40,488 nucleotides of DNA, taken from a virus. Made by a program: the position numbers and the translations under genes. This document shows positions 32,263 through 39,849 of this stretch, piece by piece; the stretch's first letter is position 1, and each line of letters begins with the position of its first letter. The notes beneath the pieces were generated by a model. The model worked only from the letters and a program-made list of their open reading frames with translations, did not search any database and had not been told where the DNA came from. The DNA lies in IMG/VR virus record IMGVR_UViG_3300032304_000290, positions 1-40,488 of that record; one strand, written 5' to 3'.

Positions 32263-32279
32263 TATATATAATAATACAA
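32263..32279 (-). promoter_or_regulatory. Copy 7 of the conserved phage promoter element
   Basis: On the - strand a perfect TTGTATTATTATATATA, directly after the lysozyme terminator, 45 nt before the start of the Lys/Gly-Gly-rich gene. It heads the adaptor/fibre operon running to 25981. Confidence 0.75.
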
Positions 32280-32300
32280 AGAAAGGGCCTAAAACGCCCT
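32278..32300 (-). terminator. Terminator overlapping the lysozyme stop codon
   Basis: On the - strand AGGGC-GTTTTAG-GCCCT (5-bp stem, 7-nt loop) is followed by TTCTTT. It begins within the stop codon of the lysozyme gene (32299-32301). It is weaker than the others by stem length, but the same terminator-promoter layout is seen. Confidence 0.7.
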
Positions 32301-32808
32301 ATGTACCTGCCAAGAACAGGGCTTTTTCTGCCTTTCTACGCTTTCGTAGCTCGGGCGGATTGGACCAGTTCATAAATGCCTGGGCCGCCTTGTGTGGATC
32401 CCCAGCGTTTAAATACTTCACCACGTCAGACCGGCGCATGTTGTCCGGACCAATGTTGTGGCACAGGCTGTGCAATGCGTCGGCTTGCAGTCTCGTGACA
32501 GACACGCTGAGAGCCGTTTGCAGGGCCGTAGAGCACTTTTCTAGGTCTTGGTGTAGGATACCCCTTACCTGGTCCTCAGAAAGCTCTGTATGCAGCAAAT
32601 GACGCGTCTCACGCCTAATCAAATGCCCTACCCCAATCGTCCAGTTACCCTGGCTGTCTCGGTAGGCTGTGTGGCGCTTTCCCTCAAAATTCTCTATAAG
32701 GTGGAGCGTTGATTCCGCTACCCACTCAAATGGCTGCTCTGGCTTACTCTGGACGCTGTTAAATATGATGGCGAACACAACCAGCCATACCGCTATAAAT
32801 TGAATCAT
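32299..32808 (-). CDS. GH24 lysozyme (endolysin) with N-terminal signal-anchor
   Basis: The 169-residue protein has a hydrophobic N-terminus (residues 2-17, IQFIAVWLVVFAIIFN) suited to a signal-arrest-release anchor. The GH24 catalytic site matches T4 lysozyme in spacing: E42 in ENFEGK, D51 in YRDSQG and T57 in NWTIGVGH. It cleaves the glycan strands of peptidoglycan at lysis. It is transcribed as a single-gene unit between promoter copy 8 and the terminator at 32278, with a GGAGG ribosome site. Confidence 0.9.
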   Translation of the reverse strand: MIQFIAVWLVVFAIIFNSVQSKPEQPFEWVAESTLHLIENFEGKRHTAYRDSQGNWTIGVGHLIRRETRHLLHTELSEDQVRGILHQDLEKCSTALQTALSVSVTRLQADALHSLCHNIGPDNMRRSDVVKYLNAGDPHKAAQAFMNWSNPPELRKRRKAEKALFLAGT

Positions 32809-32823
32809 CTTCCCTCCGTAGGT

Positions 32824-32840
32824 TGTATATAATAATACAA
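32824..32840 (-). promoter_or_regulatory. Copy 8 of the conserved phage promoter element
   Basis: On the - strand TTGTATTATTATATACA, one base off consensus, ends 15 nt before the lysozyme start. It lies in the short gap after the M15 peptidase gene. No terminator hairpin precedes it, so lysozyme may also be expressed by read-through. Confidence 0.7.
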
Positions 32841-32848
32841 ATTACAGT

Positions 32849-33277
32849 TTAGGCAAACGGGCGGGTTCCCGTTCTGTCGATGATTAGAGCTTGCCTGCGA
32901 GGACTAGCGCTAGTAGTATTAGGCACACTAATATGTGTCCAACGGTCAAATTCTCGAATAATTTGGTCATATCCAATCCCCGATGCAATAACGGCACGAA
33001 CCACCTCATCGGGGGTCACGCCGGGTACACGAATGTCTGCTGCACAACCAATGCGGTGTTGTGAGGTGTTGCGACTTCCAACGGCAGTATTCACAGCTTC
33101 TGAACGAAATGCACTGTTAACCATAATGGGCTTGCCGCCAAGGATGGTCTTTACCTCTTCCAAGAGTCCTGCCAAGCGAACAAGGTTAGCGGTTTCTGTG
33201 GCGTTTGGTGTGTTGTCGAATTGACGGTGATCTGTATGTGTAAGTTCTTCTAATGTAAAGTGTTCACTTAGTTGCAT
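32849..33277 (-). CDS. Peptidase M15 family murein endopeptidase
   Basis: The 142-residue protein has the M15 zinc motifs SAFRSEAVN, SQHRIGCAADI (H74 and D81) and WTHISV (H115), typical of D-Ala-D-Ala carboxypeptidase-like endolysins and tail peptidases. The opening LSEHFTLEELTHTDHR is usual for the phage version. It overlaps the holin gene by 14 nt, so it belongs to the lysis cassette and probably cuts peptide cross-links alongside the GH24 enzyme. No signal peptide is visible, so export through the holin is expected. Confidence 0.9.
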   Translation of the reverse strand: MQLSEHFTLEELTHTDHRQFDNTPNATETANLVRLAGLLEEVKTILGGKPIMVNSAFRSEAVNTAVGSRNTSQHRIGCAADIRVPGVTPDEVVRAVIASGIGYDQIIREFDRWTHISVPNTTSASPRRQALIIDRTGTRPFA

Positions 33278-33677
33278 CTTTTTCTTTCGCTCTCATGTCC
33301 ATGATCTTCTCGAGCGTACGCCCGCCGAAATAAAATGACATAATTAACATACCCCACTGACCTAGTAGTTCTACATAGGCTTTGTTGGTATCATAATCAA
33401 ATGCTGACATCATGGCAAATATAAAATAACCACCAAGGATAAACAATAGAGTCATTGGGCGGATATTCTTGGATAGCCAAGAATCGCTCATCATGTCAGC
33501 TTGCTGGCGTTTAGTAAGTTCTTGCTGCTCTGCAGTATCTGCTGCAATTTGAGCCAGTTCACCGTTTTGCTGCATCTCCAGCAACTTGAGTTTAGCCTGT
33601 TCAGCCTGTGCTGGATCGGGGAATACCTTGTCTAGTATCTTGCCGCCAATGTCAAGGATAGCTGTTAATGGAAACAT
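33264..33677 (-). CDS. 3-TM holin family protein
   Basis: The 137-residue protein matches the pattern of the 3-TM holin family known from gene transfer agents and phages. It has IGGKILDKVFPDPAQAEQAK, KLKLLEMQQNGELAQIAAD, then SWLSKNIRPMTLLFILGGYF. Hydrophobic segments are clear at about 74-90 and 104-116, with a weaker amphipathic N-terminal one. It should permeabilise the inner membrane at lysis. It sits directly upstream of the M15 endopeptidase. Confidence 0.8.
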   Translation of the reverse strand: MFPLTAILDIGGKILDKVFPDPAQAEQAKLKLLEMQQNGELAQIAADTAEQQELTKRQQADMMSDSWLSKNIRPMTLLFILGGYFIFAMMSAFDYDTNKAYVELLGQWGMLIMSFYFGGRTLEKIMDMRAKEKDATK

Positions 33678-33686
33678 TATTTTAAC

Positions 33687-34142
33687 TTAGCCTTTATGGC
33701 CCCAAGTAAGGTAGTAAGCAATGAGCGTAGCCGCTGCAAAACAGTAGAACTGAACTCTACGCACCGCTTTAAGATCATGTTGAAACTCTTCATTATTTTT
33801 TCTCTCCAGATTCTCAATGTCTAGTTTTATTTTGAGTAGGGCATCCCACTCCTTTGCGCCGTACTTTTTGACAAAGTTAATTTTAAGGTTGGCCTCCTCG
33901 TCGGAGATTTGTTTTTTGCGTTTCCACTCGTCTAGTGCTCGGATGAGGGCGTTTTGCTTTTTGATTTCAGCTTCACGTTCGGCCCTGCGGCGCTCGTTAG
34001 CTCTTTGTTGGGCAACATCGACACCGTCTTGCTGGATGCCTTCGATGCTTTTGGTTAGTTGTTTGGCACTTTCTCTGGTCGAGTCAATCGTGCCGCTAAG
34101 AGTTTTTACTCCTTCTAAAAATCCAAACTGGTCTGATGGCAT
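33687..34142 (-). CDS. Coiled-coil protein with C-terminal membrane anchor
   Basis: This 151-residue protein is mostly charged coiled coil (residues ~20-125; KQLTKSIEGIQQDGVDVAQQ, then RANERRRAEREAEIKKQN) with one C-terminal hydrophobic helix (about 130-147, QFYCFAAATLIAYYLTW). Its place between a small membrane protein and the holin suggests a lysis accessory or spanin-like role, but no lipobox or clear periplasmic signal is seen. The AT-rich gap upstream lacks a clear ribosome site. Confidence 0.55.
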   Translation of the reverse strand: MPSDQFGFLEGVKTLSGTIDSTRESAKQLTKSIEGIQQDGVDVAQQRANERRRAEREAEIKKQNALIRALDEWKRKKQISDEEANLKINFVKKYGAKEWDALLKIKLDIENLERKNNEEFQHDLKAVRRVQFYCFAAATLIAYYLTWGHKG

Positions 34143-34163
34143 ACATAGTCATTTTTATAATTA

Positions 34164-34397
34164 TTATCTATCGACTTTTTTATCTAACTTATCTTCAATA
34201 CGATGAAGGGCTTTTAATACCTCATTCCAACGATCATTAAAATCGTCTTTAGAAACATAGTGCGTTGGGAGTTCTGCACGTAGCTTGGCTAGGTCTTCTT
34301 TGAGCTCCTGGACCGCAGTCCAGAGCTCTCTACAAAACCAGCCAAGCACACCGCAGATGATCGGTATTGCAATGTTAAATAGTTCTTGCAAATCCAT
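34164..34397 (-). CDS. Small membrane protein with coiled coil
   Basis: A 77-residue protein with an N-terminal hydrophobic helix (residues 4-24, QELFNIAIPIICGVLGWFC) followed by a charged helix (TAVQELKEDLAKLRAELPTH) and DDFNDRWNEVLKALHRIEDK. This TM-plus-helix design is common in small phage membrane proteins near holins. It may assist lysis or anchor another factor. It overlaps no gene and is separated by 21 nt from the coiled-coil gene downstream. Confidence 0.6.
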   Translation of the reverse strand: MDLQELFNIAIPIICGVLGWFCRELWTAVQELKEDLAKLRAELPTHYVSKDDFNDRWNEVLKALHRIEDKLDKKVDR

Positions 34398-34399
34398 GA

Positions 34400-34825
34400 C
34401 TACTCTTCAGCCATTGATACGCTTGCTGGCTGGGCCAACACACGATCCATTGACGTTTGGCTGATTGAGTTTGACAACACAAGATACTCCAATAGCTCCG
34501 TTGTGTACGGACGCTCTTGTGGTGTCTGAAACTCGATCTTTGCAGTAACAATTTCTTGAGTGTCGTTATTATCCCAACGAGTCTTGTCTGGTAATGTCAA
34601 TCCAGCACGAACACTTGCGTCGTTCCATGTTTGTGGAGGAGGTACAGGTGGAGGTGGGGGAGGAGCTGGGATCCAGTGCCCATCCACATACCCGTCACCG
34701 TTTTGCGCCTCATCTGGGACTAACGTATCGTAATACGCAGCCACGTTAGGTGTGTAACAGTCTTCTGGGTTGCCACCCTGGCAGATGTCTCTAATTTGTT
34801 CATTTTCAATCCATGCGTACTTCAT
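34400..34825 (-). CDS. Fibre-associated or tail-assembly protein with Pro-rich linker
   Basis: The 141-residue protein has an N-terminal domain (YAWIENEQIRDICQGGNPED through GDGYVDGHWIPAP), a stretch of seven consecutive prolines with a second Pro-rich run (PPPPPPP, then VPPPQ), and a C-terminal helical part (TTELLEYLVLSNSISQTSM). The layout resembles small tail-fibre assembly or tip proteins that follow fibre genes. The gene directly follows the Gly-rich fibre. Function is inferred from position only. Confidence 0.5.
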   Translation of the reverse strand: MKYAWIENEQIRDICQGGNPEDCYTPNVAAYYDTLVPDEAQNGDGYVDGHWIPAPPPPPPVPPPQTWNDASVRAGLTLPDKTRWDNNDTQEIVTAKIEFQTPQERPYTTELLEYLVLSNSISQTSMDRVLAQPASVSMAEE

Positions 34826-34826
34826 A

Positions 34827-36017
34827 TTAATATCCCTCTGTCCAAAAAAGAATTACAGCACCATCACCGCCTTTTCCACTAATTCCACTGGAAGCCCGAG
34901 CACCACCACCACCACCACCGTTACCCGCAGCACCTGCGATAGCATTTGAGCCAAATGCGCCGCCACTACCTCCACCAAAACCACCACTACCCGAAAACAC
35001 GAGTACACTATTCGCAGAAGCCCCGCCTCCTCCACCCCCAAAACCACCACTTCCGGCACATATAGCATTTGAGGCGGCCATTCCGCCACCACCACCACCC
35101 GTGCCGCCAGAAGATGCTGCGTTGGACTGCTGAGGATTAATTACTGTCGCACCACCACCACCCGATGATTGTAGATACCAATACCTAGTTAAATATCCAA
35201 AATCACTAGGACCAGATCCTCCCGATATTGCCATCGGACTAGTGTTATATCCCGGAGCACCAGCGAATGGGCCTCCCGAAGACCATCCGTTGGCTGCACC
35301 GCCCGAGCCTCCCCCACCGCCGCCGCCACCTAGGTCACCAGATGAACCTCCGTCATACAAACCCCCTCCACCAGTACCAGAATCCGATGTACTATACGTT
35401 GAAAAGCCGCCGTTACCCCCAAAGCCACCCCCACCAATTCCCGATAGTGAATTTGAATTTGTTCCTGCTGGGCCTCCGTTACCGCCGTTACCATAAACTG
35501 ACCCCGCACCGCCGCCCCCCGTTCCGTTGTTACTGCCAGCGCTTGTGGAGTAACCGCCAGATCCACCAAGGGCAGTAAATGTGTTTCGTAGTGTTGGACT
35601 TGCCGTGCCGGAACCTGGAGTGCCCGCCGAAGAACTATTTTGTAGACCACCGCCACCGCCCGTTGCGGTTAGCAGTGTGCCAAATGAAGATGTTCCGCCA
35701 GCTAATCCATTATTTGTTGTTGTTCTACTAGCTCCACCGGCACCGACAGTTATTGTTGGTAGTATCTGACCCGGAATAACATCAATAATACCATGAGCAT
35801 ATCCGCCACCATCACCCCCACGGGGCGCGCTAGTGCCAAAAGCACCGCTACCGCCCGCACCAAAAACACACACCATAATTTGATATACGTTAGCAGGAAC
35901 TACAAAATCATTATATGTGCCGGTTCTTAGGTATCCACGGGCTTGCAGCCACGCTGGTGGTGCTACACGAGTTGCATAGTTAGGTGGCAATGAAACGCCA
36001 TACATTCCTTTATTCAT
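34827..36017 (-). CDS. Glycine-rich tail fibre tip / adhesin-like protein
   Basis: A 396-residue protein with an N-terminal beta region (YLRTGTYNDFVVPANVYQIM, VCVFGAGGSGAFG) and then a body made of Gly-rich blocks (GGGGGLQ, GGGGAGSVYGNGGNGG, GGFGGGGGGAS). Such runs can fold as polyglycine-II helices, as in the T-even-like adhesin gp38 of phage S16. It is therefore likely to be a receptor-binding tip of a fibre. The opening VPANVYQIMV resembles glycine-rich phage fibre proteins. The Gly runs make the DNA repetitive (CCACCACCA). Confidence 0.6.
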   Translation of the reverse strand: MNKGMYGVSLPPNYATRVAPPAWLQARGYLRTGTYNDFVVPANVYQIMVCVFGAGGSGAFGTSAPRGGDGGGYAHGIIDVIPGQILPTITVGAGGASRTTTNNGLAGGTSSFGTLLTATGGGGGLQNSSSAGTPGSGTASPTLRNTFTALGGSGGYSTSAGSNNGTGGGGAGSVYGNGGNGGPAGTNSNSLSGIGGGGFGGNGGFSTYSTSDSGTGGGGLYDGGSSGDLGGGGGGGGSGGAANGWSSGGPFAGAPGYNTSPMAISGGSGPSDFGYLTRYWYLQSSGGGGATVINPQQSNAASSGGTGGGGGGMAASNAICAGSGGFGGGGGGASANSVLVFSGSGGFGGGSGGAFGSNAIAGAAGNGGGGGGARASSGISGKGGDGAVILFWTEGY

Positions 36018-36018
36018 C

Positions 36019-36420
36019 TTAGTAGTCTCCGCCTTGTGCTGTTACACGGATACCTGTTTGAGCAACGGAAGTTGTCGCTCTTAAGGAATACCCGGTTGGT
36101 AAGTTAATTGGCAATAGATTTGAGTTACCATTACTAGAAATAGTTGCGGTAAATGCTAACGCCGTTGTCGATGAAGTAATTGCTATAATTGGGACTTGAA
36201 TGTACAAAAAATAATTTGTGCCGTCAAAGATAAACAAGTTAACAATACCTGCAATAGTTGTTGCTACACCTTGAATTTCAATGTAGTCAATGCGTGAACC
36301 ACTAGCGCCGGCGGTAAAAACTGTGCCTACTGTGCTTGGTGCTGTTAATGAAGTATCGGCAGTGGTTAAAAGCGCCGATCCTATCTTAGGTACTGCTGCG
36401 TATTGTGCTGTTGTTGCCAT
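36019..36420 (-). CDS. Small beta-rich virion protein
   Basis: A 133-residue protein low in charge and rich in Thr, Ala, Ile and Ser, with probable alternating beta strands (RIDYIEIQGVATTIAGIVNL, FIFDGTNYFLYIQVPIIAI). Composition and its place among fibre genes suggest a structural protein exposed on the particle. It is not recognised. A short gap separates it from both neighbours and a good ribosome site (GGAGAAAC) precedes the ATG. Confidence 0.5.
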   Translation of the reverse strand: MATTAQYAAVPKIGSALLTTADTSLTAPSTVGTVFTAGASGSRIDYIEIQGVATTIAGIVNLFIFDGTNYFLYIQVPIIAITSSTTALAFTATISSNGNSNLLPINLPTGYSLRATTSVAQTGIRVTAQGGDY

Positions 36421-36431
36421 TTGTTTCTCCT

Positions 36432-37010
36432 TTAAATTATTCCAAAGCCATCACTATTTTGTGTTGGCATCGTATTTGACCCAGTATACATTAATACAAA
36501 ACCTTGCGCGCCACCTCCGCCTCCGCCTGCTGCAGAGGTCCAGGTTGTGCCGTCACTTGTCAGCACATTACCCGTTGTCCCTGGAGCCACAAAATTAACT
36601 GCAGAAGTTCCATTACCTAAAATTACGTTATTTGCGGTAAGGGATGTTCTGTCAGTTCCGCCGTTTGCTACTGGCAGTGTGCCGGATACGTTGGTTGTTA
36701 ACGAACAGTACGCTGTTGCAGTTGACCCTGTGCCTCCATTGGCAATTGCCAACGTTCCAGAAAGTGTAACTGCCCCTGTGGTCGCAGTGTTTGGTGTTAA
36801 TCCGGTTGTGCCGGCGCTAAATGATGTAACTGGGGCGCTGGTTGCGTTAGATGCAAGCAGTCTAACCACACCAGTGTTGTCTTTATAGTACAACTTACCG
36901 TCAGTAATGTTAATCGCCAATTCACCATTGACTAGGTTGGTGTTGATCGGCACCGCAGTCGCAGAAGTGCTAAAGTATAGACTAATTGGTGTAAAGCCCG
37001 CTTGCGCCAT
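36432..37010 (-). CDS. Short tail-fibre protein with ANGGTG repeats
   Basis: The 192-residue protein carries the classic fibre pattern: GELAINITDGKLYYKDNTG near the N-terminus, then LAIANGGTGSTATAY and LPVANGGTDRTSLTANNVIL. A Gly-rich segment (AAGGGGGGAQG) precedes a short C-terminal strand. Such repeats are typical of tail fibre and side-fibre shafts in many phages. It lies between a glycosyltransferase gene and a small virion gene. Receptor contact is inferred. Confidence 0.65.
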   Translation of the reverse strand: MAQAGFTPISLYFSTSATAVPINTNLVNGELAINITDGKLYYKDNTGVVRLLASNATSAPVTSFSAGTTGLTPNTATTGAVTLSGTLAIANGGTGSTATAYCSLTTNVSGTLPVANGGTDRTSLTANNVILGNGTSAVNFVAPGTTGNVLTSDGTTWTSAAGGGGGGAQGFVLMYTGSNTMPTQNSDGFGII

Positions 37011-37012
37011 TT

Positions 37013-38056
37013 TTATTCCTTATAAAACGCTAAGTTTGTTATTAACCGTTGATTGGTTGGTTCAAATTCCAAGGCATTTGTGCCATGCTGTACTGCCTCG
37101 TTTTTAAATCCTAATCTGTACGCTGCAATTGCTGCAAAGTCATGTGGTTTTGCTTTCCAGTTGCTTGCGTCAATGGTGTACGTATGCGTACACTGTGTTA
37201 GCTTAAGTGCGTTACATGCTGCTGCGTAACACTCTTCCCATAATCCTTTTTTGTAACAGGCCTCGGCTAATTCACACCAAGTTTCTCTTACACCCGCATC
37301 TTCTGCTACCGCCTTACGATACCAACTCATGCCATCAAAACCCAGATTGTCGTAGCAGTTACCAATCAACCTAAGTGCGTATGATCTCTCGTTGTTCCAT
37401 GTCGCCTCGGGCATTGCTAGGTACTTATTCAGTGCATCTATTGCCTCTGCCCAACGCTGGTAGTATGTCAACTCCCTAGCATAATAAAACGCATTACGTG
37501 GGCAGCTTGGATCTTCTTTTACTGACATCTCAAGCAAGTCTAGGTACTGTCCGCGCGACTTTGTCTCGTCTGGGTGGTGCGTAATCATTAACATCTCAGA
37601 GTACGCAAACACTTCCTTAGTTCGATGGTCTGGTCTAATGTACTCGTGGCATGGATGATGCCAGTGGTATCCCTTACGGCTGTGAACCTTGGTGCTGTAA
37701 AACACCTTGCCGTGACCCCAGTCAAACTTATAACTTAATCGGGTTGTGTCTTCTTTCCACAACCGCTCAATCTCTTCTCTCCAGCTGAGCTCTAACTGTT
37801 CGTCTAAGTCTAGCGAGATACAAACGTCAATGTCTGCGGGCAATAACGCCAAAGCGGCATTCCTAGCATGATCGAAGCGCCAAGGAGATATGCAAATGGA
37901 ATGAACCACAGCGCCGTACTTTTTAGCCTCTTCTACCGTGTTGTCTGTTGACCCTGTGTCAGCAATTAAAATATAATCTGCTAACTTACTTGACTCACAA
38001 AACGTTTTTACAAACTGTTCTTCGTTTTTACAAATCGCATATACGGCGATTTTCAT
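37013..38056 (-). CDS. Family 2-like glycosyltransferase
   Basis: The 347-residue enzyme has a GT-A type N-terminus: MKIAVYAICKNEEQFVKTF, DTGSTDNT (33-40), and a metal-binding DxD-type site LDLDEQ (D83, D85). The C-terminal half is made of TPR-like helical pairs (YALRLIGNCYDNLGFDGMSW; WCELAEACYKKGLWEECYAA). It is encoded between a collagen-like fibre and an ANGGTG fibre, so its target may be a virion fibre (Thr/Ser-rich) or the host surface polysaccharide. Activity is predicted from the fold; the acceptor is unknown. Confidence 0.8.
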   Translation of the reverse strand: MKIAVYAICKNEEQFVKTFCESSKLADYILIADTGSTDNTVEEAKKYGAVVHSICISPWRFDHARNAALALLPADIDVCISLDLDEQLELSWREEIERLWKEDTTRLSYKFDWGHGKVFYSTKVHSRKGYHWHHPCHEYIRPDHRTKEVFAYSEMLMITHHPDETKSRGQYLDLLEMSVKEDPSCPRNAFYYARELTYYQRWAEAIDALNKYLAMPEATWNNERSYALRLIGNCYDNLGFDGMSWYRKAVAEDAGVRETWCELAEACYKKGLWEECYAAACNALKLTQCTHTYTIDASNWKAKPHDFAAIAAYRLGFKNEAVQHGTNALEFEPTNQRLITNLAFYKE

Positions 38057-38069
38057 AGACTGCCCCTAA

Positions 38070-39449
38070 TTAAAATGTACCGCCACTTACCCCATCATAA
38101 CTTGTTGCTGTTATTATACGCGCGGTAAAGTCACCGTTAGTATCGCGCTGTACCAGCGCACTTGCGGTGTTTGCACTTGCCGCTACCAATGATGTGCCCC
38201 ATGCCGTTCCGGTAGATACTGCCACACCAGACGCTGGATATACTGTGGGACCTGTGTCGCCAGTGGGGCCAGTTGCGCCCTGGATGCCTTGTGGTCCAGT
38301 GGGTCCTACTGGGCCTGTTGGCCCTTGAATACCCTGTGGGCCTGTCGGGCCTGTCGGGCCTAACAAACCTTGTGGCCCTGTATCACCTGTTGGACCTGTT
38401 GGGCCCTGAATACCTTGCGGGCCTGTGGGGCCTAATGGACCAGTGGGGCCTGTGGGGCCTTGTGGTCCTGTTGCTCCTTGAACGCCACTAACAAGCGCTA
38501 ACAGCAACGGTAGGTTGTTGGCAAAGTTAGTCGTGCCGGTTCCGCCCGATGTTACTAACGTTACAGGAACGGTCCAGTAACTGTTTGCGCTATTTGGGTT
38601 AATGTTTGTTGGTGTGCCACTAATTGTCCAAGTCTGAAAGTTTCCGCTAACAGTTTGGTCTTGAACTGTAATTGCTTCAGTCGCCTGCAGCGTTGCCAAA
38701 AAGATGTCAATGTCGACGTTGTTATCTGTTAGGTGATGTATGTTTATCTGCGTCGCACTTATTTGCGTTGCATTATTCCATATAATAAATCCAGCGGTGG
38801 GATCGCCGCTTGTTATTGTTGTGTTTGCCTCGTAGAAAAACAAACTGGACGACGAGCCCTGCGGACCTGTTGGGCCTGTGGGGCCTTGAATACCTTGCGA
38901 ACCTGTGGGGCCTGTGGGGCCTGTGGGGCCTTGAATACCTTGTGGTCCCGTGGGACCTAAGGGTCCCGTGGGGCCAGTTTCGCCCTGTATGCCTTGCGGT
39001 CCTGTGGGTCCTTGAACGCCCTGTGGGCCAGTTGGGCCTAAGGGTCCAGTGTCACCAGTGGGTCCGGTTGGGCCTTGAATACCTGTTGGCCCTGTGGGGC
39101 CTAGTGGACCAATGTCACCTGTTGGACCAACAATTCCTTGAGGTCCTTGTGGGCCGGTAGGTCCGGTTACGCCCTGAATGCCTTGTGGGCCAGTGGGGCC
39201 TGTCGAGCCTGTTGGTCCAGTGGGTCCAGTTACACCTTGAATGCCTTGTGGGCCGGTAGGGCCTGTCGAGCCTATTGGTCCAGTGGGGCCTGTTGGACCC
39301 ATAGGTCCAGTGGGGCCTGTTGGGCCACCTAGGTTTGAAATGTCTTGTAACTGGGTCTGCTTAGTGACGCCGTTTTGAACGACAACAGTAAGCTCATTGC
39401 CTGTTAGCGCCGTTGCTGTACCTAGTTGTGATATACTTTGATCGGCCAT
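38070..39449 (-). CDS. Collagen-like tail fibre protein
   Basis: A 459-residue protein whose residues ~40-205 and ~325-400 are Gly-X-Y triplets, mostly GPT or GPQ (for example [17 protein letters not shown]), with a non-collagenous beta-rich domain between (about 210-325). The N-terminus ([20 protein letters not shown]) resembles a particle-attachment domain, and the C-terminus ends SGGTF. Phage collagen-like proteins form trimeric fibre shafts; the middle domain may set the register. It is followed by the glycosyltransferase gene. Confidence 0.88.
   Translation of the reverse strand: MADQSISQLGTATALTGNELTVVVQNGVTKQTQLQDISNLGGPTGPTGPMGPTGPTGPIGSTGPTGPQGIQGVTGPTGPTGSTGPTGPQGIQGVTGPTGPQGPQGIVGPTGDIGPLGPTGPTGIQGPTGPTGDTGPLGPTGPQGVQGPTGPQGIQGETGPTGPLGPTGPQGIQGPTGPTGPTGSQGIQGPTGPTGPQGSSSSLFFYEANTTITSGDPTAGFIIWNNATQISATQINIHHLTDNNVDIDIFLATLQATEAITVQDQTVSGNFQTWTISGTPTNINPNSANSYWTVPVTLVTSGGTGTTNFANNLPLLLALVSGVQGATGPQGPTGPTGPLGPTGPQGIQGPTGPTGDTGPQGLLGPTGPTGPQGIQGPTGPVGPTGPQGIQGATGPTGDTGPTVYPASGVAVSTGTAWGTSLVAASANTASALVQRDTNGDFTARIITATSYDGVSGGTF
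38240..39330 (-). repeat. Two blocks of collagen-type 9-bp repeats
   Basis: The segments 38240-38485 and 38855-39330 consist of short repeats such as GGCCCCACAGGCCCCACTGG (coding strand) encoding Gly-Pro-Thr. They lie within the collagen-like fibre gene and are separated by a unique domain. Repeat number is likely to vary between relatives. Confidence 0.85.
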
Positions 39450-39453
39450 AGTC

Positions 39454-39849
39454 TTATATAATTATATCGCCAGATTGACCGGCGGTTGTTGACTGCGTTC
39501 TATCCCGAGTAATAAATATTGAATTACGTGCGGGGTTGTTTGGTTTTCTTGTTCCGTTTACAGGGCTGTCAATAGCACCCTCTGGTGCTGGTCCAGTTAC
39601 AACTTGTTGTCCACTTACTGGACCTGTCGCCACACTGACGTCCGGTCTTGGGAATCGTAGTGCAATGTTTTCTGTTTGTATAGCTGGGAGACGCCATGGA
39701 TCAAAATTGTCCTTATCCGCAGCACACACGCGCATGCCTGGGAAGTTTGGGTCTGGCATTAAATCTGTATACGCAAATTTCCTGCTGCAGCGATCACAGA
39801 TCGCCACAGACAGAACACTATTACCTCGCGTATCAAGGTATACTGGCAT
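39454..39849 (-). CDS. Zinc-ribbon-like conserved phage protein
   Basis: The 131-residue protein begins [20 protein letters not shown] and carries CDRCSRKF (C19, C22) and [17 protein letters not shown], a metal-binding pattern. [13 protein letters not shown] follows and the tail is disordered. I recognise this as a small, widely conserved phage protein located next to structural genes; its role is unclear. It shares a base with the stop of the upstream gene. Confidence 0.75.
   Translation of the reverse strand: MPVYLDTRGNSVLSVAICDRCSRKFAYTDLMPDPNFPGMRVCAADKDNFDPWRLPAIQTENIALRFPRPDVSVATGPVSGQQVVTGPAPEGAIDSPVNGTRKPNNPARNSIFITRDRTQSTTAGQSGDIII

Noticed and set aside
34150-34180. AT-rich segment TTATAATTATTATCTATC between two lysis-region genes
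   Set aside because: Resembles the element loosely but lacks TTGTATT and matches neither strand well.
35242-35496. Pro-rich + strand open frame opposite the Gly-rich adhesin
   Set aside because: Complement of Gly codons gives Pro codons; it is a composition artefact.
36481-36503. Promoter-element look-alike on the - strand (TTTTGTATTAATGTATAC)
   Set aside because: Lies inside a fibre coding sequence with the AT core disrupted; probably chance from codons for FVLMYTG.
38240-39330. CRISPR-like array from regular short repeats
   Set aside because: The repeats are 9-bp collagen triplet codons in frame, with no spacers of constant size.
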